From contig BROE01000022.1 in the NCBI GenBank assembly GCA_036571765.1, positions 9,971,150-10,035,149 on the forward strand: a stretch of DNA of 64,000 bases. Direction: 5' to 3'. The DNA is from Plecoglossus altivelis. Its lineage: Eukaryota > Chordata > Actinopteri > Osmeriformes > Plecoglossidae. Positions 36,742 to 49,300 of this stretch are shown piece by piece. How positions within the stretch are numbered: position 1 is the stretch's first letter; the number at the start of each line of letters is the position of its first letter. The notes under the pieces are model-generated. The model ran no database searches and was not told the DNA's origin. It was given only the letters and a program-made list of their open reading frames with translations. The translations under genes were made by a program, and so were the position numbers.

Positions 36742-37739
36742 GTAGGTCGCTACGGAAACAGAGGAGTTGGCAGAGGAAGAGAGACAGAAAGAAGATAGAG
36801 AGGAGAGAGGCAGAGAGAGAGAGAGTGAGAGAGAGGTTCCACAAGTTCAGCATTTCGTATTTACAGACAGCTGTCAGATGCAGCCCTCTCCCTTGCAGTT
36901 GTGACATGATCCTTAATCAAAAGGTCTTGCACCTGTGTGTGAGATGTGAACGATACCACCCTTTCAAAGCTGTCTATGTTTACATATCTTTCAGCTCTGT
37001 TTATGTTCTTAGGATGTAGGATACTGTATTTTTTCTACTCCGCTGGTTCCCTTCCAAGAAAATACTGTATACCTTAATCTTGTTCTTTAAAACAGAGCAA
37101 CTTTTCAACTTCCAAAGAAACGCATGCAGCAACTCTATGGCTCGCATAAATGATTCACAGATTCATACAGGTCAATGAGTGTAAATAAACCATTAATTTT
37201 GATGAAATATTCATGACAGACATACAACGTAATGAATCCTGTCCAAACCCACACTGTTGAGGAAATATATTTCCCAATTAGTCTGCCTTCAAGCTTATGT
37301 GGCTGCACTATACATCATAGTAGCAGTCATGGGTTGCTGCAGTCAGACTCCCAAGCAGGGCCTCAGTGTTAGTGTGTGTGTGTGTGTTAGTGTGTGTGTG
37401 TGTGTTAGTGAGTGTGTGCGTATGGTGCTGTCCAGACCTATAACAAGCCCACTATACTCCCTCGCGAGAGAGAAGCAGAGGGAGGGAGAGAGTGACAGAG
37501 GGAGGAAGCAGGCTTGTGTAAACATGATTTGTCATGTTGCTGGGTACGGGCTCCAGATCACAGATAAGGAGGGCGGAATTAACATCTGAACGCAGAGCTA
37601 TGGTCGAGTGGAACTGGAATGCAGAGAACGGGGAGCTGAGTGCGTACTGTTCCCCCTTATGGGTGTCACACAGGGGAACCCCAGCGTTCAAAGCCAGAGT
37701 CCTAACTGTGATCTATTTGTATGTTTACCTCGTCAAGTT

Positions 37740-38220
37740 TTTAATTAGCGCTTCGTCTCTGGTTAGTTTCCTCGGACTCAGACTGGGACACGTCATTGGC
37801 TGGGGGCTCCGGCAGCGCTTTGAAACTCCAGCAGTACGACGGTGTCAACGGATGAGGAGCGACAGCGATGACTGAACGTCTTCATACCGCACACGGCACG
37901 CACAGAGCCACCGACGCTTTATTTAGGTGCGCCGGTTCACATGCTGCTCAAGTACATCGCAGTCTTTAAGTGCATCGTTCCGGGCCCTGTGTTTCTCATT
38001 AGCGGTGTTTTGTACGGTTTGAGCATGTGGCCGGAGCGAGGCTGTTGCTAGGCACCGCGAGGACTTTCGAAGGCCTGTTCTCTCTGCACGCGTCAGAGCA
38101 GACAGGTGTTCCTGACATGTGGAGCGGTTCTCCGTCGTGACCTTTTCCCAAACAAACGACCGCGAGACCAAACAGACGAGCGGATAAGCGGGAGGGGGGA
38201 AGAGCGACGGGGGGAGACAG
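37740..38220. promoter_or_regulatory. CpG-rich promoter-like patch
   Basis: A hand count gives about 42 CpG in 480 bp. It contains ACACGTCATTGGCTGGGG (inverted CCAAT at about 37795-37799 next to a GC-rich box) and many GCGG/CCGG/TCGA elements, followed by a GA-rich tract to 38285. No adjacent known first exon was seen, so direction and target are unknown. Confidence 0.35.
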
Positions 38221-40774
38221 AGAAAGGGAAGCGGAAAGGCCGAGAAAGAAAAAAGAGAAAGAGAGAGAGAGACAGAAAGAGAGAAAACTCTGTTTGGTTT
38301 TTTTCTTCTGGAAACATCTGAAAGGAGTTGACATCATAGCTGCTCATCGCTCACCAATCTGCTCCTCATCAGAAATATTAAGCAGCATTTAGTTAATAAC
38401 TTCAGAGGGGTTTTAGCTCAACGGCAAACCACCGAGCAATGAAGGCTAATTCAGCCGTTTAACCAGGACCAGGCATGAGGACTTTGTGAGAGCCAGGGGA
38501 GGAGGGAAGAGAGGGAGACGCTCTGGAACTCTTTCATTGTTCCTCCTTGGCATCCCTAAATATACACACCCACACACATGCTTCAAAAACACACTCGATG
38601 TTATACACTGACAGTATACACGTTCCATCTGGTTGGTAATCATGGCCTTCCCAGAGAAGGGGGCTTCCATGCAGACGACCGGCGGTGAAACGGCCGACAG
38701 TCCTGTGGTTTAGCTGATGAATGCCATGAGCGGTTGCTTATGTATCGTGGAAATCCATGTTGACCACAAGCATTTCAGGGCAGATCAGTCAAACGGAAAC
38801 AAGAAATCATCAACAACACTCACATGGATGAACTGCGTTGGGCTGGCATTCGCTTCATCTGATCTCTCAGGCTTGCGGTTCCATTGACAAGGCTCTGAGG
38901 AGCCTTCCATTCAGGAAATGCATTCATCGATGGCCATTCGCCCTCTCGGTACGTTTGAGGACCTGAACCCTTCCGCACGACTTTTCATGTCTGCCACTTC
39001 CTCCCAAACACCCTAGAAGAGTCGGTACACATCTTGCGGTCTCTCACTGATAAGGGGCCAACAGAGAGACATTCAATTGTCCGTGTAATCTCGGTCCCGC
39101 TATCCCGCAGACGCAAACACACACAGACACGCATACGCGCAGTCCTCTCTATCTATGATACAATCTGTTCCAGCCCAGTGATGAATAAGTGCGTTCCCCG
39201 TTCAGGCCTCTGGAGTCATGGGAAGCTAAACTAGGGGGGGCTAGGTCTATGCACTGGCTTTGGTGATCAGTCACTGGCGAGGGTCGTTAGCGCCAGCGTT
39301 TACACTGCATCCAGGCCTCTTCATCAACATGATAAAGCTAGGCAGCGGAGCGGTAAACAATAGCCTCCGTTTACATGCAAACAGCAGGGGAAATTCTCTG
39401 TCGCTTCACGGTTATTCTTTGAACACAAACACGCGCGCACATACGTTTAAACGCTCAGTCAATGCCGCGCATGCCCATCGCTTAAAGACGCAGATCAAAG
39501 ACAGCGTGAGAGTAAAGGAGACAGAAAAGTAGAGAGATTGAAAGAGACATAAGGACAAGGGGGGGGGGGGGGTGCGGGACTGAAACCGAGGAGATAGGGG
39601 GAGGGGACCTGTCACCATGGAGTCCCATGTTGCCTTGGCGTGTGCGGTTAATAAAAGAGAAGACGTGTCATCTTCAGGGAACATTTTTTATACTCGTATT
39701 TATAGGGGCGGGTGTTGGGATGCGACGTCTGGCTAGGTTGCCTACGCCCCAGGGTGCGAGTCTCTCTGAGTGTGTAGTCTTTGATCATTCGCAACTGCTC
39801 CATCCTTCCCCCTCTTCCTCCTTCTGTCATGCAGTCCTGCCTTGTAGCTTGTCTCCCTCACAGCCCCTGCCCATTCTCTCTACTTGCACATTGCTCTGCT
39901 TCCTCCGCCATTCAACCAACATTCATCCTGTTTTCATCCCCTGCCCCTACTCAAGCCTTTCATCCTTCCTTCATCCCTCCTTTTCCTCAGTCTTTTCTTG
40001 GTGCTCTGTCCACAGTCATCCTGTATCTGAAACAGCAATAGGATTGAAATTCAAGTGGCTGAGCAGGATCACTTTGGCCCTACTTAGCCCCACACACACA
40101 AACACGCTAGAAACAGGTTGGTGGGATGGGCAGGTAGAGCAAAGGATGGTTGGTCACGATTGGTTGCTGCAGCTGGTCAGCTGACGTGTTTAACTTGAGC
40201 GCCGGCCCGACGACAATGTCTCTGCTCTCATCACCGACAGCAGGATGGACGAGTTCAGACACAGCCACAAAGTACAACAGCCAGACACAGATCAAGACAA
40301 GAGGGTCGTTCAAAGCTTCCTTAAAAGGAGAGTTTCTTTGCCCTCGGATCAACACGGGGCTTGGACATCATCTTACTTCCAGGAATGAACAGGACTGGCC
40401 TCTTGCATAGTCTTCGTCTGCTTTCTGTTGTTCAGGTATGTCGTCAGCTTGGCGCAGATATGAACCGAAAGGGATGGGTTTTTCTACTGTTAGAGTGGCC
40501 CAAAATGGGAAAGGGATTCACAGAAAAATGTGACACCCCTGGGAGGTCTGCTACTGTACAAGGAGAAGAGCAGAGGGGAGGATAGAAAGGGAGGGGGGGG
40601 GGTTGGCTTGTGGGAAATGCAGTTGAATGGTAAAATGCCATAGACATTAGAACCAGCAAGAGTAGATAAAGGGGTTTTAGGGATTTAGATAAAAACAATC
40701 CGTTCGGATTAAAGTGACATTCTGCTTTCACTCATGTACATGCATTATCTGGCTGCTTCTGTGGCGTAAACAGG

Positions 40775-40848
40775 GTATGTGTGTGTGTGTGTGTGTCTGT
40801 GTGTGTCTGTGTGTGCGTGCGTGCGTGCGTGCGTGTGTGTGTGTTTGA
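40775..40848 (+). repeat. (GT)n/(GCGT)n repeat
   Basis: GT dinucleotides with two CTGTGTGTC units and four GCGT units, alternating purine/pyrimidine and so prone to Z-DNA. Confidence 0.9.
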
Positions 40849-43012
40849 CAGGAGGGACTTATTGCCTTTGCCCAAATCAACCTTATTATCTCCCATCTTT
40901 CATTTCAATGAATAGCTCCTTGGGATTAGGAGGAACAACTGAACACAAACAAACTTTCAGAATAGGTTTTAAAAAATGTTTACAAGGGGTGCAGACATGC
41001 AGGGTTCAGCATAGCAATATATTTGTTTGTGATTCAGCATCCAGTGCGCTGTACACTATGTGTATTTGTGTCAAGACCGACAATAAATAAATACATTTTT
41101 TCCTACATTTTGCTCATACCGTCAGCAGGGGTTATGGATGTTGTTATTGGTGAAACGGCACAGTGGTAAACAACCCATAGAATGTACATCTTTTAAAATA
41201 GAAAACACATATTAAAAAAAAGAATCAAAAAGTGCATCATTATGGGCCTGTCTAAGGGATATGAGTCCCTGGGGAAATAAGATGTGGTTTTCTTCACTTC
41301 CGCATGGAGGGTATATGTGGAGGAGACTGGCTCGCCGTGCCTCATGTTGATGGTATCAATGGGAAGCTGACATGAGTCTTAAGCAGGATTTTCATTTCCA
41401 TGTATACGATTGGCAGAGTTTAGCATCACTTTCCATCTTTAATTCAAATGGTTCCCACTGCTTCATCTGATAAGTGGGATATCATAGCAGACATGCGTAA
41501 ACTTGGCCAACGTGGTCGTTTATCTGATAGGGTGTGTGTTTGTATGCGTGTGTGTGTGCCTGTGTGTGTGTGTGTGTGGGTGTCTACTTGTGTCTTGCAT
41601 GTGTAAATAGTGAACATGGCTGATTCCATCTTGACAGCCTTTCTACCAAGCCAACCATATTTGGTGGAGACCACTCTTATCTTAATAGGATTAAACTGTT
41701 ATTTTTCATTATTTCTTCTAAACCACAATTGGCCGAGCCATATCTTATGAATATTAATTGAAAATGTCAGTTCTGGATCTCCCGCTTGCACACAATGCAT
41801 TGAACTCACGGTTTAAGAGATGAAGACTGTTGAAACAGACTTAAAACTGACTTAATAACACATTACCCGTGAGCTATTTCTGCATCTGAAAGCTTTCTTT
41901 TAAATACAAAACACAATATAGTACAAATCCAAATAAAGCTTACCATTATCTGGCCAGTGGAAATGATTAACTGCAACCGTTCAGAGGAGTTGTAAAGTTT
42001 TGCAGGCTACTGTACAGTACAAATAACTCCCTATCCAGCCTTAACTCTGACAGTGAAGTTTCGCCATCATCCAATGTATCTGTCACCAGCCGTCATCTTC
42101 CAGGCTCATCTATAAACTATGCGATGGTACTTCATGGAAATACCAAAGACCAGGGACTAAATAACTGCACATCTGCACAGAGCTCCTCGGGAGATGACCC
42201 AAGTGTAGATGGAGATCCCAGACCTGCAGGAGCAGGAGGGCCAAGTGTGCAGAGATCCATCCTGCTAGCAGGGTCTCTGTCTCTCCTCCTTCCCCTCGTC
42301 CATCTGAGGCACTGGGCTGTGTGTGAAGGGCTGGTGCTGACAGCTCTCTGATCTCCATCTCCAGCAACTCGGGGTCTCTCCGATGGGGATCTGCTAAGCT
42401 CCAGAATACCCTGTCACTAAATCACCTGACACCCGGGGAATAGGGGGTCTCCTGGGAGCGAGACCCAGCCAGATACCCCTAACCCTCCCAGAAACTCTCG
42501 TGATCAGTCACCTCCGTAAATCAGCCGGCCGATAGTTTCCCAAGGCTGCACTGACGTGGCGTGTCAGGGACGTGGAGGATGTGACCCCTAGAGGTCAAAG
42601 GGCATGACCTTCAGGGAGAGGGTCCCTTGAGAGGATGGAGAGAGGGGCTGCTGAATGGAGAAGCTGGTCTGTAGAACGTGTGTGTATGTGTGTGTTATGG
42701 AGGTACAGGCTTGAAAAGAGATATCTGGACATATGTGGGAGGGCAGTTGTGAGACCCCAAATGCAAGCTTAGTGATAACTTAGGTAACGTGTTGATTGTG
42801 CCAAACTACGGATGACAGTTAAGTAAAGTTAAACCTTAAAGTCTTCAGCAACAGTTGGGGGTTTTTTGTCGCGGCACTATGACTCACAGGACAATATGAA
42901 TCAATTTAGAATGAGAAATCCATATTTTGCTGAGAATGGATGTGGGTAAAAACGAGTCTACTTTGCACACAAATATGACACACTCTTTATAGTACAGTAT
43001 CTCTTCCCCTCC

Positions 43013-43052
<40 letters not shown>

Positions 43053-43076
43053 TACACAGACACACACATGCACACA
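43013..43076 (+). repeat. (CA)n microsatellite
   Basis: CA units with AAAC, CATACA and CAGACA interruptions. Confidence 0.92.
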
Positions 43077-44576
43077 TAACCCTCCCAGAAGCACTTCTGG
43101 TCTAGGAGGTAGGTGAAAATAGTATTTCTTTTCATCTGAGGTTTCATTCAAGGTTAGCCAAGCGAGAAACAGCTTACAGAGTATGTGTTAGCTTTCACTC
43201 ACAGTTCGGTTTCTCCTCAGAAAGGTGTAAGATTGGCTTCTCTGCTTATTGTTTCTGCCACTGAGCTTTAATGATACAGAAGGGATCCACGTTACTCGGG
43301 CGAAATCAGGTTCGAGCAAAACAATGTTTGTTCAGCGCGATAATTAAATAAATTCCATTGGGGCACGTAGCCTAAAGGATTTTAATTTCATGCTATTCAT
43401 AAAATGATCAATTTGCTCATTTCAAATACACACGCACACAAAATAAAATGTGTTCTCGTGAAAGGTTTAATGCAGAGAAAATAGGATTTAATAGAAAAAC
43501 TAATAAATACATTGAAAGCTCCAAAGCTTTGTGTTCATTAGACCAAATCATAATTAAAAGTATTCACTTCCTTTAACAACGTTAGTTCAAATTCTAAAAG
43601 GCGGTGAATGGCAAAATGTAGAATGACTGAAGTGTGTGGATTAATGAATTCCTGTTCCACACTATTGTAGGACGGAGAGTTTCACATGTATGCTGTATTC
43701 ACTCATGTCTATAAGCACAACAGTTCGTTTGCTGTGTCAGCTGCTATAAATTACTCATGGAATACATGTGTAATCTGGATCGATAATGAGATTCAGGGAA
43801 GCTTTATTACTGATTTCACATTGAAGTTCATGTTCGTGCCCTGCCCTATTGATATTGCGATCGTTATGGAGTGTTTGAAGGGGGGGTCGGGGGCGAGGGG
43901 CACAGACCCCTGGATATAGATCAGGTGGAAAATTGGCTCGGCACAGGTATAAAAATATGCTTACAGAAATGTCTATATGTGTTCCACAGGGAGATATCGT
44001 TTCCTCGTTCAATAGGAAAGTAGACATTCCAAACACGTCCGCTGATATTATAGTGTCTGTTAACATTTGCAGTTCTAAGAATAATCAATGCCATGTTTTC
44101 AGAGAGCGCAGCTCATGTGTGCTGGTGTCTCTCGGACCAAGCAGACCTCCTGGAAGAAGCTTCTCTCTTCCTGCTCCTCCCTTTGTTCTTCTCCTTGTCC
44201 CTCCATCTCCACCAGTCCACCTTAAATTCTACTGTACCGAGGAAAAGCAAGTCGCTCCACAGACAATCTGCGTGAATGCTCGGAGCCAAACTAAGGCTTT
44301 AGTCTCGTCAGCAATTCTTGAGGTGTTGTTGACGTTTTGTGTTTATACTTGTATGCGCGAATGCTTGTTTGCGAGGATGATTCAAATGTAATTGCCTGTT
44401 CCGTGCAGACGGTTGAGTGTGTCTCTGTGTGCGCGAGTGTGTGCTTGTTTGTGTGTGTGCCCGCCAGATGGTCCTCTATTGGGAGACGTGTCTGCCCCTC
44501 GTCTGTCAGCCCTCCAGGACCCATAAATACATGTAGAACAAACAGGCTAATTAACCCTGCAGCCTGAGACCCCAGC

Positions 44577-44798
44577 AGAGGAGAGGAAAGGGGATGAGGG
44601 GAGAGGAGATGAGAGTAGAGGAAAGGGGATGAGGGGAGAGGAGATGAGACTAGAGGAAAGGGGATGAGAGGAGAAGAAGGTAGATGAGAGGAGAGGGGAT
44701 GAGAGGAGAGGGGATGAGGGGAGAGGGGATGACGGGACAAGAAGGGAGATGAGAGAATGGGAGGGGAGGGGAGGGAGGGGAGGGAAGAGGCAGAAGCA
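44577..44798 (+). repeat. polypurine minisatellite (35-bp and 15/20-bp units)
   Basis: About 220 bp that are almost purely A and G apart from T at regular sites (GATGAG). The unit beginning GGAAAGGGGATGAGGGGAG recurs at 44585, 44620 and 44655, exactly 35 bp apart. Shorter units GAGAGGGGATGAGAGGAG follow, and a GGGGA-rich end. Confidence 0.92.
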
Positions 44799-45641
44799 CA
44801 GCATATATTTATTTTATTTTGACTCTCAAGTCTATTCATCCATCTGTTTCTCAAGGTTACTTGTGTGTACTCAGCATTACTGACACAGTGTGGTTGAGCT
44901 CTGGCACATCAATTGAGTCTCTGCTGGTCTTTTGACAAAGATCCTCTCCATAGCATAGGTGCCATGGAGAGGATCCATACTACCCCCCGCCTCTCCTCCA
45001 CATCCCCCTCCTTTGTAGAGGGAATTAAGGAACATACCCTGCACCCTCCGAGACACAAGCTATTTTCTGCTCTGCCAAAGGGAAGGCAACACCTTTACTC
45101 GATTAGCACCTCTGCAGGGTATCTTTCTCTCTCTCTTTCTCCCTCGCGCACTCGCTCTCCCTTTTCTTCCTCGCACTCTCTTTCCTCTGCTTTTCTGTTT
45201 ACATTATGTGCGATTGTGTGTGAAACATTGTCAGGGAAACGGATACTGTATACAATACAGCGGGAGCCGCGCGATGCATTCGCACGCTGCCAATTCAACG
45301 GAACGTCTCCTGGGTAAGAAAAAACAGGTGCAATGTCATCCAAGTTCAAAATCCATGTCCTCATGCGACGTGCACTCCTGATTTGAATATGGCATCATGT
45401 ACTGCGTGGTTCAACAGGAGACACACAAACAAAATAAAAGACGTGCCCTTAGAAACAAACTGGGAAACATCACGCTCACCTGGATGAAACAGGCTCTGTG
45501 AGAGCCAGGATGAGGCAGGCGGGGAGTGAAAGGAACCGTACGGAAGGAGAGTTAGAGGACAAACAGTTTGATGATGGAGGGAAAGTGAGGGAGGGGACGG
45601 GAGGGGAGACTGAGGGATGGGAAGGAGTGAGAGCGAGGGAG

Positions 45642-45643
<2 letters not shown>

Positions 45644-45689
<46 letters not shown>
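45644..45689 (+). repeat. (GA)n microsatellite
   Basis: About 22 GA units. Confidence 0.93.
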
Positions 45690-45690
<1 letters not shown>

Positions 45691-47579
45691 CAGCGATGTC
45701 AAGAGAACCCATCTCCACATGTCTCGGCGGTTGTAAAACAGCTCATAAGTCAGCCAGAACCATTGTTGATGTTCCATCTAATGTACTTTCTTAGACAGAT
45801 GAGCAGCCAGCTCACGTGATCTGTCAGAATCAGGACAGGCTGATGGGAGCTGAGCTTAGCCGAGCGTATCCTCGGCTAGTCAAACATGTCGCCCACGGAG
45901 ACACCAAGGCCAGGCCATTGACGAATAACGAGATATGTTGATACTTGGCTGTTGACACTAGGACGTGATTGGGAGATAAGAGTACCACAAACCGCTCCTT
46001 TTGTTGATGTGAATCTTTGTGTGTGTGTGTATGTGTGTGTGTTTTGCGCTTGTGTGTGAGTGTGTGAGCCTGCATGTCCAAAAAGGAACAATAGTATGCA
46101 TCGATATAGCCGGTGCACACCTCTGTATATCTGTGTCTGTCATTTGTTGGAGGGTTTGTGTTGCGCGTATGTGTCATGAAAATGTTTTTGTAGCAGTGTG
46201 TCCTTCAACATTGCACAGTTGTGTTATTCTCTACTGCTACAGTTTTGTTTTGTTTTTTACCAAATATGGTTGTGCGTGTGTCTATACCACCGTGCATGTG
46301 AAGTAACATGTGAAGTAATGCATCTAGGATGTCATTCCAGGTCTGTGCTTTGTAGAAACTCTCTTTCTGCAACATCACTCGACTAGGTGGTCTGAGACTT
46401 GACCAAGGTCGAACACAGAGGTGAGACAATGCGAGGGAGGAAACGTGTGTGTGTCCATTTGTGTGTCCCTGTGGGAGCTTGTGTGTTAGCTCGTCTCCCA
46501 CCCCTGCGAGGCCCTTCTCTTCCCAGCGCGCAGACGAGCAGCCCCAGTCCTCAGAGAGCAGCAGGGCTGTGGTAGGCTGGCGCTGCCTTCTGCTCCCCTC
46601 TGGCTCTTTGGAAACAATGTGTGTGCGTGTGTTCCCTCTCTCTAGGGTAAGGATATGTGTGTCAGTGATGAATCTCTCGTATCAGTGAAGCATTGGTGTC
46701 CTTGAAGCTGAAGGTCTGCCATATGCTACGCAGGACAGACCAGGGGAGAGGGTATGTGTGTGTGTGTCTGTGTGTGTTGGGGGGGGGTAGCAGGTGGGTC
46801 AGGGTCAGAAGGTTTGGGGCAGTGTCGTTTAGAGGAGGAAGGGGGAAGGAGAGAACAAACAAGAGAAAGTGGATGGTGCGAGGAGGACCGAATGGGGAGA
46901 GGAGAGAGTGGGAGCTTTGAAAGGGGTGGAACAGCTATCCCTCAGGCCCATCTCAGATATCAGTTTAACCTCCACCAATCCAGGCAGCCTGAGTGGGACG
47001 TTGACCTTGGATACCTTGTTATGAAAGGGTGTGGGGGGTGTCTGTGGGCCTTGGACATCAGAGGGTGGTGTTGGTGTGTGTGTGAGGGGGGGACTTGGCG
47101 GGGGGAGTTGGGGGTGGAGTTACGGATGGGTTTGGGGGGCAGGGGGAAAAGAACCGCGACGCAACCGCAAGGAGAACTCAACCCTGCTCCGCCCCCCAGG
47201 TCACCGATGCGTTTCTCGTTGTTGTCCATGCTACCCTCTCATTACGAGGTCGGACCTTCAACCGTTCCAGCATGACGTTGTTCGGTGGTGTTTTTCCGAA
47301 TGATCTTTTTAACGCCGGAGGAGCCAGGTTCCAAAGTGTCTGCTCTGTTGTTATGGAGAGTTCTTCATGCCTCAAGGGTACCATTAGAAGAGGAAAATGT
47401 GGGCCCTGGAGAGCCTCTTGTCCTCTCAGTTAGTAACTACTAGGTGAAGGCTTCCCAGGGTAACATTATCTCCTAACTGCTCATATGATCCCTGCAGGCC
47501 TGCATATCATTTTCAGGCGGGATGCTAACAGTACCAGTAGGTATCTTTGAGAGAGCGAGAGAGAAAATGGAAGGGGGAG

Positions 47580-47581
47580 AA

Positions 47582-47624
<43 letters not shown>
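47580..47624 (+). repeat. (GA)n microsatellite
   Basis: About 20 GA units with an AAAG interruption at the left end. Confidence 0.92.
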
Positions 47625-47628
<4 letters not shown>

Positions 47629-49013
47629 GCGACAGACAGGAGAATAGCTTGACCGCTCACATTTTCCAAAGTTTCAAATGAACGTGTCCAGCAGTGATGC
47701 AGCTGTGAGCTCCGCGCTAATGCAAGTCTCCCATCCATCCCTCCACACGTCGGGCGACAGCCTCGAGAGTACATCTCCAGTCAAAACACCAGTCAGGCCT
47801 CACACACACTCTCTCTCTCAAACACACACTGCTGCGCTTTGACGTGATAGGGAGACTATAAACAAACGGACACATGAGGAGCGGAGTATCGCAAGGGTTT
47901 GTTTAGAAAAAAAGAGAAAGTGTTTGTGTTTATGTGTGTGTGTGTGCGTGCGCGCGTGAGTGTGTGTGTGCAGCGCTATGTCCAGGCTCTGAGCCGAGAG
48001 GCCTCATGTGAGGAAGGGGATAGGGAAACAGCAGGTCCAGTCCTCCCTGCGTTTACTGTTTGTATGGAGTATAATTCAATTACCTCTATTCTCCTGTTGC
48101 ATGTAATGAAAAATACCGCTGAGTGTGTGTTGGAGAGAGGGAGATACAGATTGTTCGTGTGCGGGTGCGTGTGTGCGTGCGTCAGCGTGTTTGAGTGTGT
48201 CTGTAGAAGGTAATGAATAATAGCAGTCTGAATGAGCTAATGGAGTGCAGCCAGTAAACACATAGTTTAAGACGCTCACAAGCTGCAACAGCTTTGAAGG
48301 ATGATAGATGGTCTGAATTAAATAAAGGGCTTTTCTTTCTTTTTCCCCCCACTCTCCCCAAGCCTCCTGTGCATTCTCTTTGCTTCTTAGAAGGAGGAAA
48401 TTACACTCAGACTTCCTCTATCTGCCAAGTTCACTCCCCTACACGGAGTGAATGTGTATTGTGTTCACAGAGTAATTGCTGTGAGGGTTGTTTTTTTTTG
48501 GTTTTCTTTTGGGGGTTGTTACACCGCTTTAAACTTTTCTCTCTCTCCGTTAGTGTGTGTGAGTGTGTGTGTGTGTGTGTTCTTGAGATAGCCTAAAGAT
48601 TCTATCGTCAGCCAACAGTACAAACCTGGGCTATTTTTAGCTAATGCTAATTAACATTCATGTAAAAAGGACTGGCCTTTACTTTGTATTCAGATCATTA
48701 ATAAGAGCAGGTCTCATTTGTAGCGTCCCCATTTTTAAAGACTGTCTGTTTTGTGGGTATTCATACTTGTGAGAGGTTGCCCGTCCACCAAATAATTTAA
48801 GACAAATGTCCCTTTTGTTTACTTTTGTTTACCGGGGCGTTGTCTGGCTTAGTCTGAATGAATGACTCACAAAATGGTGAGCATCTAAGGGACACTCTGT
48901 CTTCTGGTAAGCACCAATTGTAAACCTCACCAAGAGAACAGGTTTTAGTATCACATCGAAAACCATATAACTCCCTCCTCCACTCGTCACCACTCTCTCT
49001 CACGGCCTCCCTC

Positions 49014-49019
49014 CCTCTC

Positions 49020-49071
<52 letters not shown>

Positions 49072-49300
49072 GGCCTACCTCTCTCTCTTTCACGCCCTCC
49101 CTCTCTCTCTCTCTGGCTCTCTTTCTCACACCCTCCCACTCTCTCTATCTCTCTCAGGCCCTCGCTCTCTCTCTCTCACTCACTCATGCCCTCCCTCTCT
49201 CTTTCTCTGGCTCTCTCTCACTCGCTCCCTCTCTCACTCTCTTTGACTCTCTCACTTCGTCTTTCTCTCCCTCTCTCCCTTTCTCCCTTAATCTCTGTCT
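49014..49300 (+). repeat. (CT)n-rich region with repeated CACGGCCTCCCTCTCT-like units
   Basis: CT runs alternate with units of the form CTCACGGCCTCCCTC, CACGCCCTCCCTC, CACACCCTCCCAC and CATGCCCTCCCTC, making a degenerate minisatellite of irregular period. Confidence 0.85.

Larger units (their letters stand above)
35888..45230. other. intergenic region right of the gap
   Basis: No known gene recognised. It contains (CT)n at 36382-36427, an exon-like block at 36620-36741, a GT/TTAGTG repeat (37367-37412), a CpG-rich patch (37740-38220), (GT)n/(GC GT)n (40775-40848), (GT)n at 41531-41579, (CA)n (43013-43076) and a polypurine minisatellite (44577-44798). About 41700-42060 and 43380-43860 are AT-rich without repeats, candidates for conserved non-coding elements. 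Confidence 0.55.

Noticed and set aside
45235..45313. 79-bp exon-like block with GTAAGA donor
   Set aside because: The acceptor lacks a pyrimidine tract directly before TGTCAG. Not enough to call.
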